From the NCBI RefSeq assembly GCF_016758255.1, contig NZ_QYAD01000001.1:248001-312000 (forward strand): a DNA stretch of 64,000 nt, written 5' to 3'. The notes beneath the pieces were generated by a model. The model saw only the letters and a program-made list of their open reading frames with translations, was not told where the DNA came from and searched no databases. The translations under genes and the position numbers were made by a program. Below, piece after piece: positions 53,324-61,449 of this stretch; the first letter of the stretch is position 1, and every line of letters begins with the position of its first letter. The stretch comes from Leucobacter chromiireducens subsp. chromiireducens (lineage in GTDB: Bacteria > Actinomycetota > Actinomycetes > Actinomycetales > Microbacteriaceae).

Positions 53324-54601
53324 ATGCACGTGCTCGTCGTCACAGACCAGCACCCTGACTCGCTGGGCGGGGTGCAGGTGGCGATCCGGTTGCAGCGCCA
53401 GGCTCTGGAGCGCCTGGGGCACCGGGTGACCATCGTGGCCCCCGAGCTGCACCGTGCCGGGTACGAGGTGGCAGAAGCGGATCGCGAGGCGTACCTCGAC
53501 CTCCCCTCACGTCCCATTACGCGAGATCGTGAGTACGGCATCACCTGGCCCGGCGCACGCACGGACCGGGCGCTTGCCGCGCGGCTCGCACAGCTGCCGC
53601 CGGTGGATCTCGTGCACGTGCAGGGCGACTTCTGGGGTGCGATGATCGGGATCCGGGCTGCCCGTGGGCTCCGCGTGCCCATTGTGCACACCATGCACAA
53701 CCACGTGGACGCGGGCACGCGCGCGGTGACACCGTTCGCCCCCGTCGCGTTCCAGGCGCTGCGTGCGTGGCGCTTCCTCGCGCTCGGGAAGCCGCGCGGC
53801 AGCGTATCGCGCAGCTCACGTGGTGCGTGGCGCTTCCTCGCGGAACTCGCCGCGGACGCCGCGGTGGTCACCGCGCCGTCCGCGCACTTTGCCGCGGAGT
53901 TGCGCGCGCATTCGGTGACCGCCAACGTGCGGGTTACTCCGGGCGGAGTCGACGACCAGGCAATAGCCGCGGCCCGAGCCGTGCCGCGCGCACCGCGGAC
54001 GCGCCCGCGCCTCGTGTGGCTCGGGCGAATGAGCCAGGAGAAGCGCATTCTCGAGTTCATCGACGCGATCGCGGAGGCCGACATCGACGCCGACATCGCG
54101 CTACACGGCGCCGGGCTGCTGCTGCCGCGCGTGCGCGAGCGGATCGCGGCGCACGGCCTGGGCGATCGCGTGACGATCCCGGGGCCGGTTCCCTACGCGC
54201 AGGCGCTCGCCGCGATGCGGGATGCTGATGCCCTGGTGCAGACCTCGATGGGCTTCGAAACCCAGGGGCTCACGCCGTTCGAGGCCGCCGCGCTGGGCAC
54301 CCCGACGATCTTCTGCGACCCGAACATCGCTGACGATGTCGCGGTGCAGCCGGAGTGGCGCGTACCTGCGGGGAACGTGAGTGCGCTCGCGGACACCCTG
54401 CGTGGCGCCGTGGCAGAGCTGCGTGCGGGGCTCAGCGATCCCGATCTGAGGGAAGCCGAGGCCGCTGCGGGCGGATCGTCCGAACGTGCGTCAGCGGGCC
54501 CCCTGCGCGTTGCTGAGGCCGATGGGGATCGATTCCTGCAGTCGGCGCAGAGCCGAGTGATGCTCGAGGCGTACGCCGCGGCGCTCGCCGAGCGTGCGTA
54601 A
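53324..54601 (+). CDS. GT4-family glycosyltransferase, second of a pair
   Basis: This 425-residue GT-B enzyme begins HVLVVTDQHPDSLGGVQVA and has the donor-site RPRLVWLGRMSQEKRI and the E-x7-E motif MGFETQGLTPFEAAALG. It is immediately downstream of the first transferase and probably acts on the same glycan. Between residues 147 and 173 the RAWRFLA word occurs twice, exactly 20 residues apart, an apparent in-frame insertion. The C-terminal 60 residues after the GT domain are Ala/Glu-rich. It converges with the CHAP-like gene with only 21 bases between stops. Confidence 0.86.
   Translation: MHVLVVTDQHPDSLGGVQVAIRLQRQALERLGHRVTIVAPELHRAGYEVAEADREAYLDLPSRPITRDREYGITWPGARTDRALAARLAQLPPVDLVHVQGDFWGAMIGIRAARGLRVPIVHTMHNHVDAGTRAVTPFAPVAFQALRAWRFLALGKPRGSVSRSSRGAWRFLAELAADAAVVTAPSAHFAAELRAHSVTANVRVTPGGVDDQAIAAARAVPRAPRTRPRLVWLGRMSQEKRILEFIDAIAEADIDADIALHGAGLLLPRVRERIAAHGLGDRVTIPGPVPYAQALAAMRDADALVQTSMGFETQGLTPFEAAALGTPTIFCDPNIADDVAVQPEWRVPAGNVSALADTLRGAVAELRAGLSDPDLREAEAAAGGSSERASAGPLRVAEADGDRFLQSAQSRVMLEAYAAALAERA
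53763..53842. repeat. 20-base direct repeat, 60 bases apart, inside the second glycosyltransferase
   Basis: The same 20-mer occurs at 53763-53782 and 53823-53842, in frame, bounding a 20-codon segment rich in Ser, Arg and Gly. It looks like a past slippage or insertion event tolerated in a surface loop. Confidence 0.7.
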
Positions 54602-54622
54602 CCGCCTCGCGGCGAACGAAGT

Positions 54623-55255
54623 TTAGAAGCGCCAGACGGCGGCCTGGAAGCCGGCGGGGGGCTGCGGCGTCCAGTTCTTCTCCTCGGTCACGAGGCCAGA
54701 GCCGCCGGGGCTGTTCGACTGCACGATGGTGAAGGTGCCGTCGTCGTTCACGTCGGTGATGAGGACGGTGTGGACGCCCGTCACCCAGGACGTGGGGGAG
54801 CTCGCGTACTCGTACTGAATGATGTCGCCGGGGGCCGCGGTCTCGAGCGTCATGCGGCTCGCGCCCGTGTAGTTGGCCACGGGGTCGCCGCCGCCGGTCC
54901 ACGCACCGCCACCGGCCTTGATCCAGCGCTGGGCGGACATGATGCACTCACCCGGCTGGCTCCAGCCGGTCGGGCGGCTCGTGCCGATTTCGCTCTCCGC
55001 AAGCGCGATCGTCGCGGCAACGTCGAAGCCGTGGGGCACCTGGGCGACCTCTTCGATGTGCAGCACCGAGTCAATGCTCTCACCGGCAAGGCCAGCGCCC
55101 GTTGTGTCGAGAGTCTGCGAGACCGTCGTTGCGGGAAGAACCGCCGCGGGAGAAAAATCCTCGACCGGGGGTGCTGCCACCGCGGGAGCGGCTCCCAGCG
55201 CGAAGGTGACTGAAGCAACCAAGCTCACAATAAAAGCTTTGGCAGAAACATTCAC
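54623..55255 (-). CDS. Secreted CHAP-like cysteine hydrolase
   Basis: This 210-residue exported protein has a signal peptide at residues 1-28, ending AVAAPP. The mature part has a Cys in GECIMSAQRWI (about residue 104), a His in VTGVHTVLITDV (about 162) and an Asn/Ser stretch VQSNSPGGSG. This Cys-His order is that of CHAP/NlpC-type amidases acting on peptidoglycan. PGDIIQYEY between them is the usual strand. The assignment is by pattern. GGAG lies seven bases before GTG 55255. A repeated GTAAC signal upstream fits control by the MtrA cell-wall regulator. It lacks a wall-binding repeat. Confidence 0.7.
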   Translation of the reverse strand: MNVSAKAFIVSLVASVTFALGAAPAVAAPPVEDFSPAAVLPATTVSQTLDTTGAGLAGESIDSVLHIEEVAQVPHGFDVAATIALAESEIGTSRPTGWSQPGECIMSAQRWIKAGGGAWTGGGDPVANYTGASRMTLETAAPGDIIQYEYASSPTSWVTGVHTVLITDVNDDGTFTIVQSNSPGGSGLVTEEKNWTPQPPAGFQAAVWRF

Positions 55256-55316
55256 GCGTTACACTCCGGGGGTTGTCCAACAAAAAGCGCCGGGACTGGG
55301 CCCGAGCGCCTCACCC

Positions 55317-55339
55317 AGTATGCGTTACCGTTCCGTTAC
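55317..55339 (-). promoter_or_regulatory. MtrA-like GTAAC direct repeat next to a -10 element
   Basis: On the minus strand GTAAC-GGAACG-GTAAC (55339-55324) is a direct repeat with 11-base period, followed after one base by CATACT (55322-55317). A further GTAAC is at 55262-55258. MtrA sites of this type control wall hydrolases. In the rest of the 364-base gap (55256-55619) I see two isolated plus-strand GTAACG words (55406, 55485), a CTCCCTC/GAGGGAG hairpin near 55352, and no gene before the tRNA. Confidence 0.5.
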
Positions 55340-55619
55340 GTTCAAGTCTTCCTCCCTCGTTTGAGGGAGTCTGGGCGCGAGTCGTGGGGTGCGATCCCAA
55401 TGCTCGTAACGATGTTCGCTGCTCAAGAAATTCGCAGGAAAATCCATCGCGGAGGGGGATTTGCGGAGCGAAATCCGGGGGCAAGTAACGAAAAGCGTTG
55501 CGTTCCGGGGGCCCATTCGGGGTCTCGGCGCGTGTCTCGCGCCTCGCCGGGGGTGCGCCCGGTTCGGTGGAGCCGCGTGAACACGCTAGACTGGTACGCG
55601 CTGGCTTTCGAGCCAGTGA

Positions 55620-55707
55620 GGAGGATTCGCCTAGCGGCCTATGGCGCACGCCTGGAACGCGTGTTGGGTTCACGCCCTCGGGGGTTCAAATCCCCCATCC
55701 TCCGCCA
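55620..55707 (+). tRNA. tRNA-Ser (anticodon GGA)
   Basis: The acceptor stem GGAGGAT pairs with ATCCTCC, the discriminator is G and CCA is encoded (55705-55707). The anticodon stem CACGC/GCGTG closes CTGGAAC, giving anticodon GGA. A long variable arm (TTGGGTTCACGCCCTC region) is class II, as expected for serine. TAGACT at 55587-55592 is the likely -10. Confidence 0.96.
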
Positions 55708-55713
55708 CATGAG

Positions 55714-55739
55714 AAAGCCCCTGCTTCGGCAGGGGCTTT
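55714..55739 (+). terminator. Terminator after tRNA-Ser
   Basis: A perfect 11 bp stem AAAGCCCCTGC closes a TTCG tetraloop and ends in TTT, seven bases after the tRNA. Confidence 0.93.
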
Positions 55740-55875
55740 CTGCGTTTCTGCGGCCCACTGGTAAGTGCAGTTGCCGCTCCGGCCTACTCAGGCGTCACCG
55801 CTCAACTCGGTGTTCTGCGCGGGGAACTCCGTGCTAAACGACCTCAGCTTAGGTGCCCCAGGTACTCAGGTGTAG

Positions 55876-55942
55876 CAAAAAGCGCCTAGGGGGCGCGCAA
55901 GCCGGGTGTTTGGGCCTGAAGATCGTGTTGCCAAGAAAACTC
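55876..55942 (+). other. Possible structured leader of the surface operon
   Basis: After TAGCAAAA a short hairpin GCGCC-TAGGG-GGCGC (55882-55896) is followed by GCAAGCCGGG, GGGCCTGAAG and GTTGCC. The order (GCAAA, hairpin, GCAAGCC, later GTTGCC) loosely recalls the c-di-GMP-I (GEMM) riboswitch, but several conserved bases are missing. The segment ends about 28 bases before the first gene. The rest of the 263-base gap shows nothing I can name. Confidence 0.25.
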
Positions 55943-55970
55943 ATGCAGCACGAAGGGAGCCCCGCAGCCA

Positions 55971-58817
55971 ATGCGCGAACGAATTTTCCGTGCGGGAAAC
56001 CGCAGCCGAGCCGCCAGCTCGGTATCCGCCCGCACGACTCGTCCGCGAGGCCGCGTGCTCGTCGCACTCGCCGCCGCGTTTGCCCTGGCGCTCGCGCCGT
56101 TCATGCCCGCCGCTGGCGCGCAGGCGGTGAACTACACCTTTTACCTCAACTCCGCGGATGTCACCGCGAACGCGAAGGACGCGAATCCCGGTGATGGGGT
56201 GTGCGCAACCGCAGCCGGCACGTGCACGCTGCGTGCGGCGCTTGAAGAGTCGAACGCGCTGAACCGCGCGCCGGGCGAGATCCTCATTACGCCAGCTGCG
56301 GGTTTCACAGGCAACATCGACCCCGTCGCCACGAGCTATCAGTACATGCAGACCGGTGCCGTGTCGAACCAGGACGGCGGTGCGCATTTTCTCGTGACGG
56401 CGCCAGTCACTATCGATCTCAAGAATGAAGTGACCGTTGAAGCCACACGGGACCTTGGTGGCGCGCTCTTCCACGTCAATGGGAAGAACATCGTCTTCCA
56501 GAACGTGACGCAGGTGCTCTCCGGTGAGTCCTCATTCGTCATGGGCCCGAACGCCGATGGCGTCACGATCGACGGCGGCTCCTCGGTCACTCAAGCCCAC
56601 TACGGCCCCGAGCGCTTCATCGTCTTCCGCGAGGGATCGAAGAACATCACGGTGAAGAACTATCGCGTGCAGGGATTCTATGATGCGGGCACCGCGACGG
56701 GCCTCTTCTACTTCAACGCGCAGAACTCGACCCCGATCGAGAATGTTGTGATCGACAACGTGCGAGTGTCGTACACGACCGGTGGCTCCTGTACCGCAAG
56801 CGACGGCTCGGGCTGCCGCACGAGCCTCATGCAGTTCCTGCCCCGCAACCAGAACGTGGTGCTGAACGGCTTCACATTCACGAATTCCTTTGTTTCGAAC
56901 CTCACGAGCCAGGTCTCCTTCCCGTTTACCACGGGTACGGCGACGGGCTACAGCGTGAAGGCGTCGAACATCAACATCTCGAACAACGAGTTCATCAATG
57001 TGCAGGGAACCGGTGGGCTGAGTTACACGAACGCTTTCATCGCGCTGCCGTACGGACCGATGGCCGGCACGAACGTGATCTCCGGCAACAAGTTCGTGCG
57101 TGCCACGAGCGGACACGGGTATGCGGTGAGCTGGAACGGAAACACCACGAGCGGTAGCGCCGGAGACCTCACGGTCGCGAACAACTACTTCAACGGGTAC
57201 ACCACGAACTCGATCTACCTGCAGAATGCGGGCGATGTGAGCGTCGAGCGCAACACCTTCGGTGCACGAAGTGCATCGCAGGGGCGCCCCGGAACCCTCG
57301 AGGAGACCCGTGACGGCTCGAGTGCGCTGCTCGACAACCAGTCAAACGCGAATGGGCGGGTGACCACGTGGTACCCGAATGCAGATGCGAAGGTACTCAC
57401 CGCAGAAGCACCCGCGGGCTCCATCCAGGTGGAATCCCCGCTGCCCGAGGACGTGCCCGCCTGTGTGGCCACGCTCGACGCGGTCGCGCCAACCGACGGC
57501 CCGTTCCCCGCGGCGAAGGTCGACCTTGATCTGTACTGGACCCAGGATCGCACCGCCGAGGTGTACCTCGGTCGTGTCGAGAACGTGACAGGCTCCTCCG
57601 CGAAGCTGCTGCTCGACCTGCCGGTCGGCCCGCAGGAGTTCCCGTCCACGGTTGTGGGCAACACGGACACCGCGACGATCGTTGACGCAGACACCGGCGT
57701 CGCCGGCGGCTACATCCGCATGCAGACGATCGGCAGCGACACGCGCCAGTCATCGCAGTACTCGCGCATGGTGGGCTTCAGCGGAAGCTGCCGCCCGGAA
57801 CTGACGATCAACCAGAAGACCGGGCAGAACGACCCGACGCTGGCCCGCGACCTGCACTACACCGTGAAGTCGTCGCTGCCGCTGAACCCCGATTCGGTGA
57901 CCGCTGCGGTGGTCGACGTCACCGCGGCCTCGGTCCCGGAGACGATCGACGCAGGCCGACTGAACCCGCGCAGCGTGAGCGTCACCCCCGTGGCCGGCAC
58001 CGCTGATCGTGAGTTCGAGGTGATCGCACGAGTCGATGACTCCGCGAAGGTCACCGCGGGCATCGCGGCAGATCGTGTGCGCAGCACGGGCGGTCTCACG
58101 AACCGTGCGGCGGCGGCAAGCACCGACCCGGACATCACGTTCCGGAACCCGATTTCGGTGAAGCCCGGCTCGTTCACCCTGGTGACGGGCGAGCCCGACG
58201 GCAAGCAGTATGGCTTCTCGCTTGCGGCGGGTGCCCCTGCCCCGAGCAAGGAGCTCAGCTTCGCAGCAACGCCTGATCAGGCCGCCACGGACAACGCCGT
58301 TGAGCTGTCCAGCCCGACCGCAACGATTGGTGTGGGCGAGACCACCTCGACCAAGATCCGTGTGACGGCGGGCGCCGGCGACGTGCAGGCGAACACGCCC
58401 GTCACGGTCGCGCACACCGTGGCGTCCGACGACACGAACTACGACGGGCTCGTCGTGAACACCCTCCTCGTGAAGCTGTTCTCGACCGATCCCTCGGTGA
58501 AGATCACCAAGCGTGCCTTCGTGGACGTCTCCGACACCAGCACGCCTGCGCAAATCATGGCGACGGGAACCGAGGCCCTGCCCGGCACGCGACTCATGGA
58601 CGGCCAGCCGGTCTGCTTCATCTACGAGGTGGCAAACATCTCGGCTGATGACTGGGCGACGGTGCTGAGCGATGTCACCGTGACCGATACCGACACCCGC
58701 CTCGGCGAGGATGGCGTCATCGGCACCGTCGCGAAGCTGCCAGTCGGCGAGAGTACTCGCCTCTCCGCGTGCGGCTCACTGATCCCCGTCGACACGACTT
58801 CTGGGGCCGCCCGATGA
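55971..58817 (+). CDS. Large secreted beta-helix surface protein with CSLREA-like motif
   Basis: This 948-residue exported protein has an Arg-rich signal peptide of about 51 residues ending GAQA. Residues 72-96 hold a CSLREA-like motif (DGVCATAAGTCTLRAAL), followed to about residue 450 by repeated strands such as NITVKNYRVQG, NVVIDNVRVS and DVSVERNTFG, typical of a right-handed beta-helix. The C-terminal 400 residues are Thr/Val/Asp-rich immunoglobulin-like repeats. No wall anchor is visible. GAAGGGAG precedes the ATG. It is the first gene of a six-gene surface operon and overlaps the next gene by ATGA. A stalk or adhesin role is likely. Confidence 0.82.
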   Translation: MRERIFRAGNRSRAASSVSARTTRPRGRVLVALAAAFALALAPFMPAAGAQAVNYTFYLNSADVTANAKDANPGDGVCATAAGTCTLRAALEESNALNRAPGEILITPAAGFTGNIDPVATSYQYMQTGAVSNQDGGAHFLVTAPVTIDLKNEVTVEATRDLGGALFHVNGKNIVFQNVTQVLSGESSFVMGPNADGVTIDGGSSVTQAHYGPERFIVFREGSKNITVKNYRVQGFYDAGTATGLFYFNAQNSTPIENVVIDNVRVSYTTGGSCTASDGSGCRTSLMQFLPRNQNVVLNGFTFTNSFVSNLTSQVSFPFTTGTATGYSVKASNINISNNEFINVQGTGGLSYTNAFIALPYGPMAGTNVISGNKFVRATSGHGYAVSWNGNTTSGSAGDLTVANNYFNGYTTNSIYLQNAGDVSVERNTFGARSASQGRPGTLEETRDGSSALLDNQSNANGRVTTWYPNADAKVLTAEAPAGSIQVESPLPEDVPACVATLDAVAPTDGPFPAAKVDLDLYWTQDRTAEVYLGRVENVTGSSAKLLLDLPVGPQEFPSTVVGNTDTATIVDADTGVAGGYIRMQTIGSDTRQSSQYSRMVGFSGSCRPELTINQKTGQNDPTLARDLHYTVKSSLPLNPDSVTAAVVDVTAASVPETIDAGRLNPRSVSVTPVAGTADREFEVIARVDDSAKVTAGIAADRVRSTGGLTNRAAAASTDPDITFRNPISVKPGSFTLVTGEPDGKQYGFSLAAGAPAPSKELSFAATPDQAATDNAVELSSPTATIGVGETTSTKIRVTAGAGDVQANTPVTVAHTVASDDTNYDGLVVNTLLVKLFSTDPSVKITKRAFVDVSDTSTPAQIMATGTEALPGTRLMDGQPVCFIYEVANISADDWATVLSDVTVTDTDTRLGEDGVIGTVAKLPVGESTRLSACGSLIPVDTTSGAAR

Positions 58818-59527
58818 CTTCCACAGAACCCACGCGGCCCCGTGCCGCGAGACGCCGGGGCCTCAGCGCCCGCACCAAGCTGATCGCCAGCGCGAGCCTC
58901 GCGACGGTCGGTGTGCTGGCCGCAGCCAGCATGGCCACCGCGCTCTGGAACGCGGAGCACAGCGTCTCGGGTGCTCGCCTCACCGCGGGTGACCTGAACG
59001 TGAGCTACGGCTCGGGCACCTGGAAGCAGGTCACCCCCGGAGTCACCACTCCCGCGGGCGGCACGCTCGCGGGGGGCACCGACGGTTTCCATTCGATGCC
59101 CGGTGATGTCGTTGAGATGATCGTGCCGATTACCACCACCCTCCGTGGTGAGAACCTGAACGCGACGCTCTCGGTCGAGACCGGAGCTGGCGCAGCGCAG
59201 GACATTGCAAACGGAGTCGTGAAGGCAAGCTACCGCGTTGAGGACGCCTCGGGTACCCCGGTGGCACCCGCCACGGGCGAGGCTGAGCTGGGCACCCCGG
59301 TTGAGGTTCCCGGCCTGGTCAGCAGCAACGCTGGCGAGGTTGCAAACTGGACGGTCGTCGTGACGGTGACCGTGCTCGGCGACTACCGCTGGACGGAGCT
59401 CGAGCCGATGCTCGATCTCGACCGGTGGGCGATCGACGGCGTGAGCGTGACGCTCGACCAGGTGCGCTCAGGCGACGGCTATGCCGCCGCACGCGACGGC
59501 TTCGCTCATGTGAGCGCAGCCTCATGA
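58814..59527 (+). CDS. SipW-type exported protein 1
   Basis: This 237-residue protein has a basic N-terminus, a hydrophobic segment (residues 23-43) and ALWNAEHSVSGARLTAGDLNV. That is the actinobacterial form of the alternate signal region processed by SipW-type signal peptidases (TasA reads AYFSDTE...AGTLDL at this place). The mature part is a Val/Thr-rich beta domain without cysteine. The ATG overlaps the upstream stop, and its own stop overlaps the next ATG. It is probably a structural or accessory subunit of a surface fibre. Confidence 0.8.
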   Translation: MTSTEPTRPRAARRRGLSARTKLIASASLATVGVLAAASMATALWNAEHSVSGARLTAGDLNVSYGSGTWKQVTPGVTTPAGGTLAGGTDGFHSMPGDVVEMIVPITTTLRGENLNATLSVETGAGAAQDIANGVVKASYRVEDASGTPVAPATGEAELGTPVEVPGLVSSNAGEVANWTVVVTVTVLGDYRWTELEPMLDLDRWAIDGVSVTLDQVRSGDGYAAARDGFAHVSAAS

Positions 59528-60426
59528 GGACGCGTACTCGAACCCTGATCACCGGCGGCCTGGTTGTCGCGCTGCTCGGTGGCGCGCTTGCCGCAAGTGC
59601 GCTCTGGAGCGCCGGTACCGACGCGGACGTTCCCGATGTCGCCATCGGCGCGGTCCGCTTCGGCGCAGCGTCCGACGCCAAACCGGAGCGCGTGTTCTCG
59701 GACGGTGGCGCCCCCGTAGCCGTGACGATTCCCGGAAAGACGGTGATCGGGGTGCTCGAGCAGACCACCATCGACGCCGATCCTGTGATCTGGCGCTTCA
59801 CCGCGAGCGGAGCTGCGCTCGGCATCGCTGGCCTGAACTACACCGTTGCGGTGAAGGAACAGGCAGGCGATGGCGGCACGCACGATCTGAGCTCGGGCTA
59901 CGCCCAGCCGGGCACCGTGCTCGCGCTGTCCACGCTCAAGGTGTACCCAGCGGGGGCCGGCAGCGACTGCTCCGCGATCCCCGCCACGCCCGCGCCCGCA
60001 CCGGGCGAGGACCCTCGCAACGTGCACGTGTTCGATGCCAGTGACGTGGAGCTGCAGGCCGCGGGCGCCGCGCTCACGGGTGTGGAGAGCACCCAGGAGT
60101 GGTGCGTGGCAATCGACTGGAACTCCGTGGGCGACGGGACGTACGTCAACGATGTGCGTGTCACGAGCACCGCGGAGGACGGCAGCTCGAACGGCGCGGT
60201 CGCGCGCTGGAACGCTGACGTGGGCTACCCACCCGCGCTCGAGCAGCTTGGCGTATACCGCAACCGTGCCTCGGTTGAAGCCACCGCGGAGGACACCACC
60301 CAAGCCCGCGCCACGAGTGAGTGGCAGGCGGACATCTACCCCGATCCTTCTGGCGAGCCAGGTGTCGTGATCACCCTCGATCCGATCGTGACGAACCAGA
60401 ACCCCGACATCGCACCCCGCGACTAG
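59524..60426 (+). CDS. SipW-type exported protein 2
   Basis: This 300-residue exported protein starts MRTRTRTLITGGLVV and has the hydrophobic segment 8-27 with ALWSAGTDADVPDVAIGAVRFG, a variant of the alternate signal region. The mature domain has two cysteines (SDCSAIP and QEWCVAIDW) that may form a disulphide, and is otherwise rich in Ala, Val, Thr and Asp. It overlaps the previous gene by ATGA. A C-rich 92-base stretch then precedes the next gene. The role is likely as a minor subunit beside the neighbouring proteins. Confidence 0.78.
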   Translation: MRTRTRTLITGGLVVALLGGALAASALWSAGTDADVPDVAIGAVRFGAASDAKPERVFSDGGAPVAVTIPGKTVIGVLEQTTIDADPVIWRFTASGAALGIAGLNYTVAVKEQAGDGGTHDLSSGYAQPGTVLALSTLKVYPAGAGSDCSAIPATPAPAPGEDPRNVHVFDASDVELQAAGAALTGVESTQEWCVAIDWNSVGDGTYVNDVRVTSTAEDGSSNGAVARWNADVGYPPALEQLGVYRNRASVEATAEDTTQARATSEWQADIYPDPSGEPGVVITLDPIVTNQNPDIAPRD

Positions 60427-60518
60427 GTCCCCAACCCCCAATACCCCCCCACCTGACCCTGACGACGAGCGCCGCCACGGTCCCCTTCCCCCAGCGCTCA
60501 CCCCCAAGGAGAAACACC

Positions 60519-61340
60519 ATGACGAACACCAACAACGACCAGATCATCGTCGTCACGGAGCAGAAGAAGCGCCGCCGCGGTCTGATGTGGGTCGCAGCGG
60601 GCGCCGCGGCGCTCCTCGCGGGCGGCACGACCTTCGCGCTGTGGTCAGCCTCGGACACGTTCTCCGGCGGCAACATCACCGCCGGCGACCTCAACATCGT
60701 GCAGCTCGAGGACACCTCGTTCTGGGACGTGTCGAACGACCGTAAGGACGCAACCGAGACCGTCGGCGCGACCGACGGCTCGCAGCTCGGCCACGAGATC
60801 GCTGATGTGAACACCTGGCGCATCGCCCCCGGCGACAAGCTCGCGGCATCGTTCGAGACCACCGCAACGCTCGACGGTGACAACCTGGTTGCTCGCGTCG
60901 GCATCGACGGCCTGCAGAACTACGATGAGGCCATCACCGGCATCAGCTACAGCTACGAGGTCTACTACGGCGACGAGCTGCTCGTCACCGAGACCGCGCT
61001 GCCCAAGACCGCTGACTCGCCGCTGCTCTACCTCTCGGCACCCGGCGCAGGCCAGGCAGCCGGCCTCGAGGACGCGACGAACGGCATTCTCGGCTCGACC
61101 GCAACCGCTGTTGACGGCGTCACCGCGCAGACCGCCGTGTTCGGCATGCCCGCAACCTCGGTCGACCTGAACGTGGTCATCTACGCCTCCTTCTACGAAG
61201 ACACGAACGGCGACTTCCGTTACCAGGACACCGACGTGACCGTGACCGACCGCACCGACGTCACGCTGGTTGACGCGCTGAGCGAGCTCACCGTCTCGCT
61301 GTCGCAGGTCCGCGACACCGGCGCCCAGTTCGGCGCGTAA
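60519..61340 (+). CDS. SipW-type exported protein 3 (RER_14450-like), candidate major subunit
   Basis: This 273-residue protein carries the clearest SipW-cognate signal: KKRRRGLMWV, a hydrophobic stretch, then FALWSASDTFSGGNITAGDLNI (key part SGGNITAGDLNI). It fits the actinobacterial alternate-signal family described from Rhodococcus. The mature chain is acidic, Thr/Asp-rich and cysteine-free, with an NTWRIAPGDKLAASFETTATLDGDNL region like TasA-type beta sandwiches. It has its own strong ribosome-binding site AAGGAG seven bases before the ATG, unlike the coupled genes upstream, and is followed by a strong hairpin. These points suggest high expression. Confidence 0.83.
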   Translation: MTNTNNDQIIVVTEQKKRRRGLMWVAAGAAALLAGGTTFALWSASDTFSGGNITAGDLNIVQLEDTSFWDVSNDRKDATETVGATDGSQLGHEIADVNTWRIAPGDKLAASFETTATLDGDNLVARVGIDGLQNYDEAITGISYSYEVYYGDELLVTETALPKTADSPLLYLSAPGAGQAAGLEDATNGILGSTATAVDGVTAQTAVFGMPATSVDLNVVIYASFYEDTNGDFRYQDTDVTVTDRTDVTLVDALSELTVSLSQVRDTGAQFGA

Positions 61341-61371
61341 GTTCGCCGCAGCCGCGCTGCATCGCGGCACC

Positions 61372-61402
61372 GGGGGCGCCTGGTGACACACCGGGCGCCC
61401 CC
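61372..61402 (+). terminator. Intra-operon hairpin before the signal peptidase gene
   Basis: A 14 bp G+C-rich stem with one wobble pair closes a 3-base loop, 31 bases after the third exported-protein gene. It could limit read-through into sipW and protect the upstream mRNA. Confidence 0.75.
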
Positions 61403-61449
61403 ACCCCAAACTTTTCTCCATCAGATCCCCCAGCGAGAGGAACTCCACC

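Noticed and set aside
55740-55860. ydaO-type c-di-AMP riboswitch upstream of the surface operon
   Set aside because: GGGGAACTCC is suggestive but the paired GGGGTGAA-type stretch and the second half of the motif are missing.
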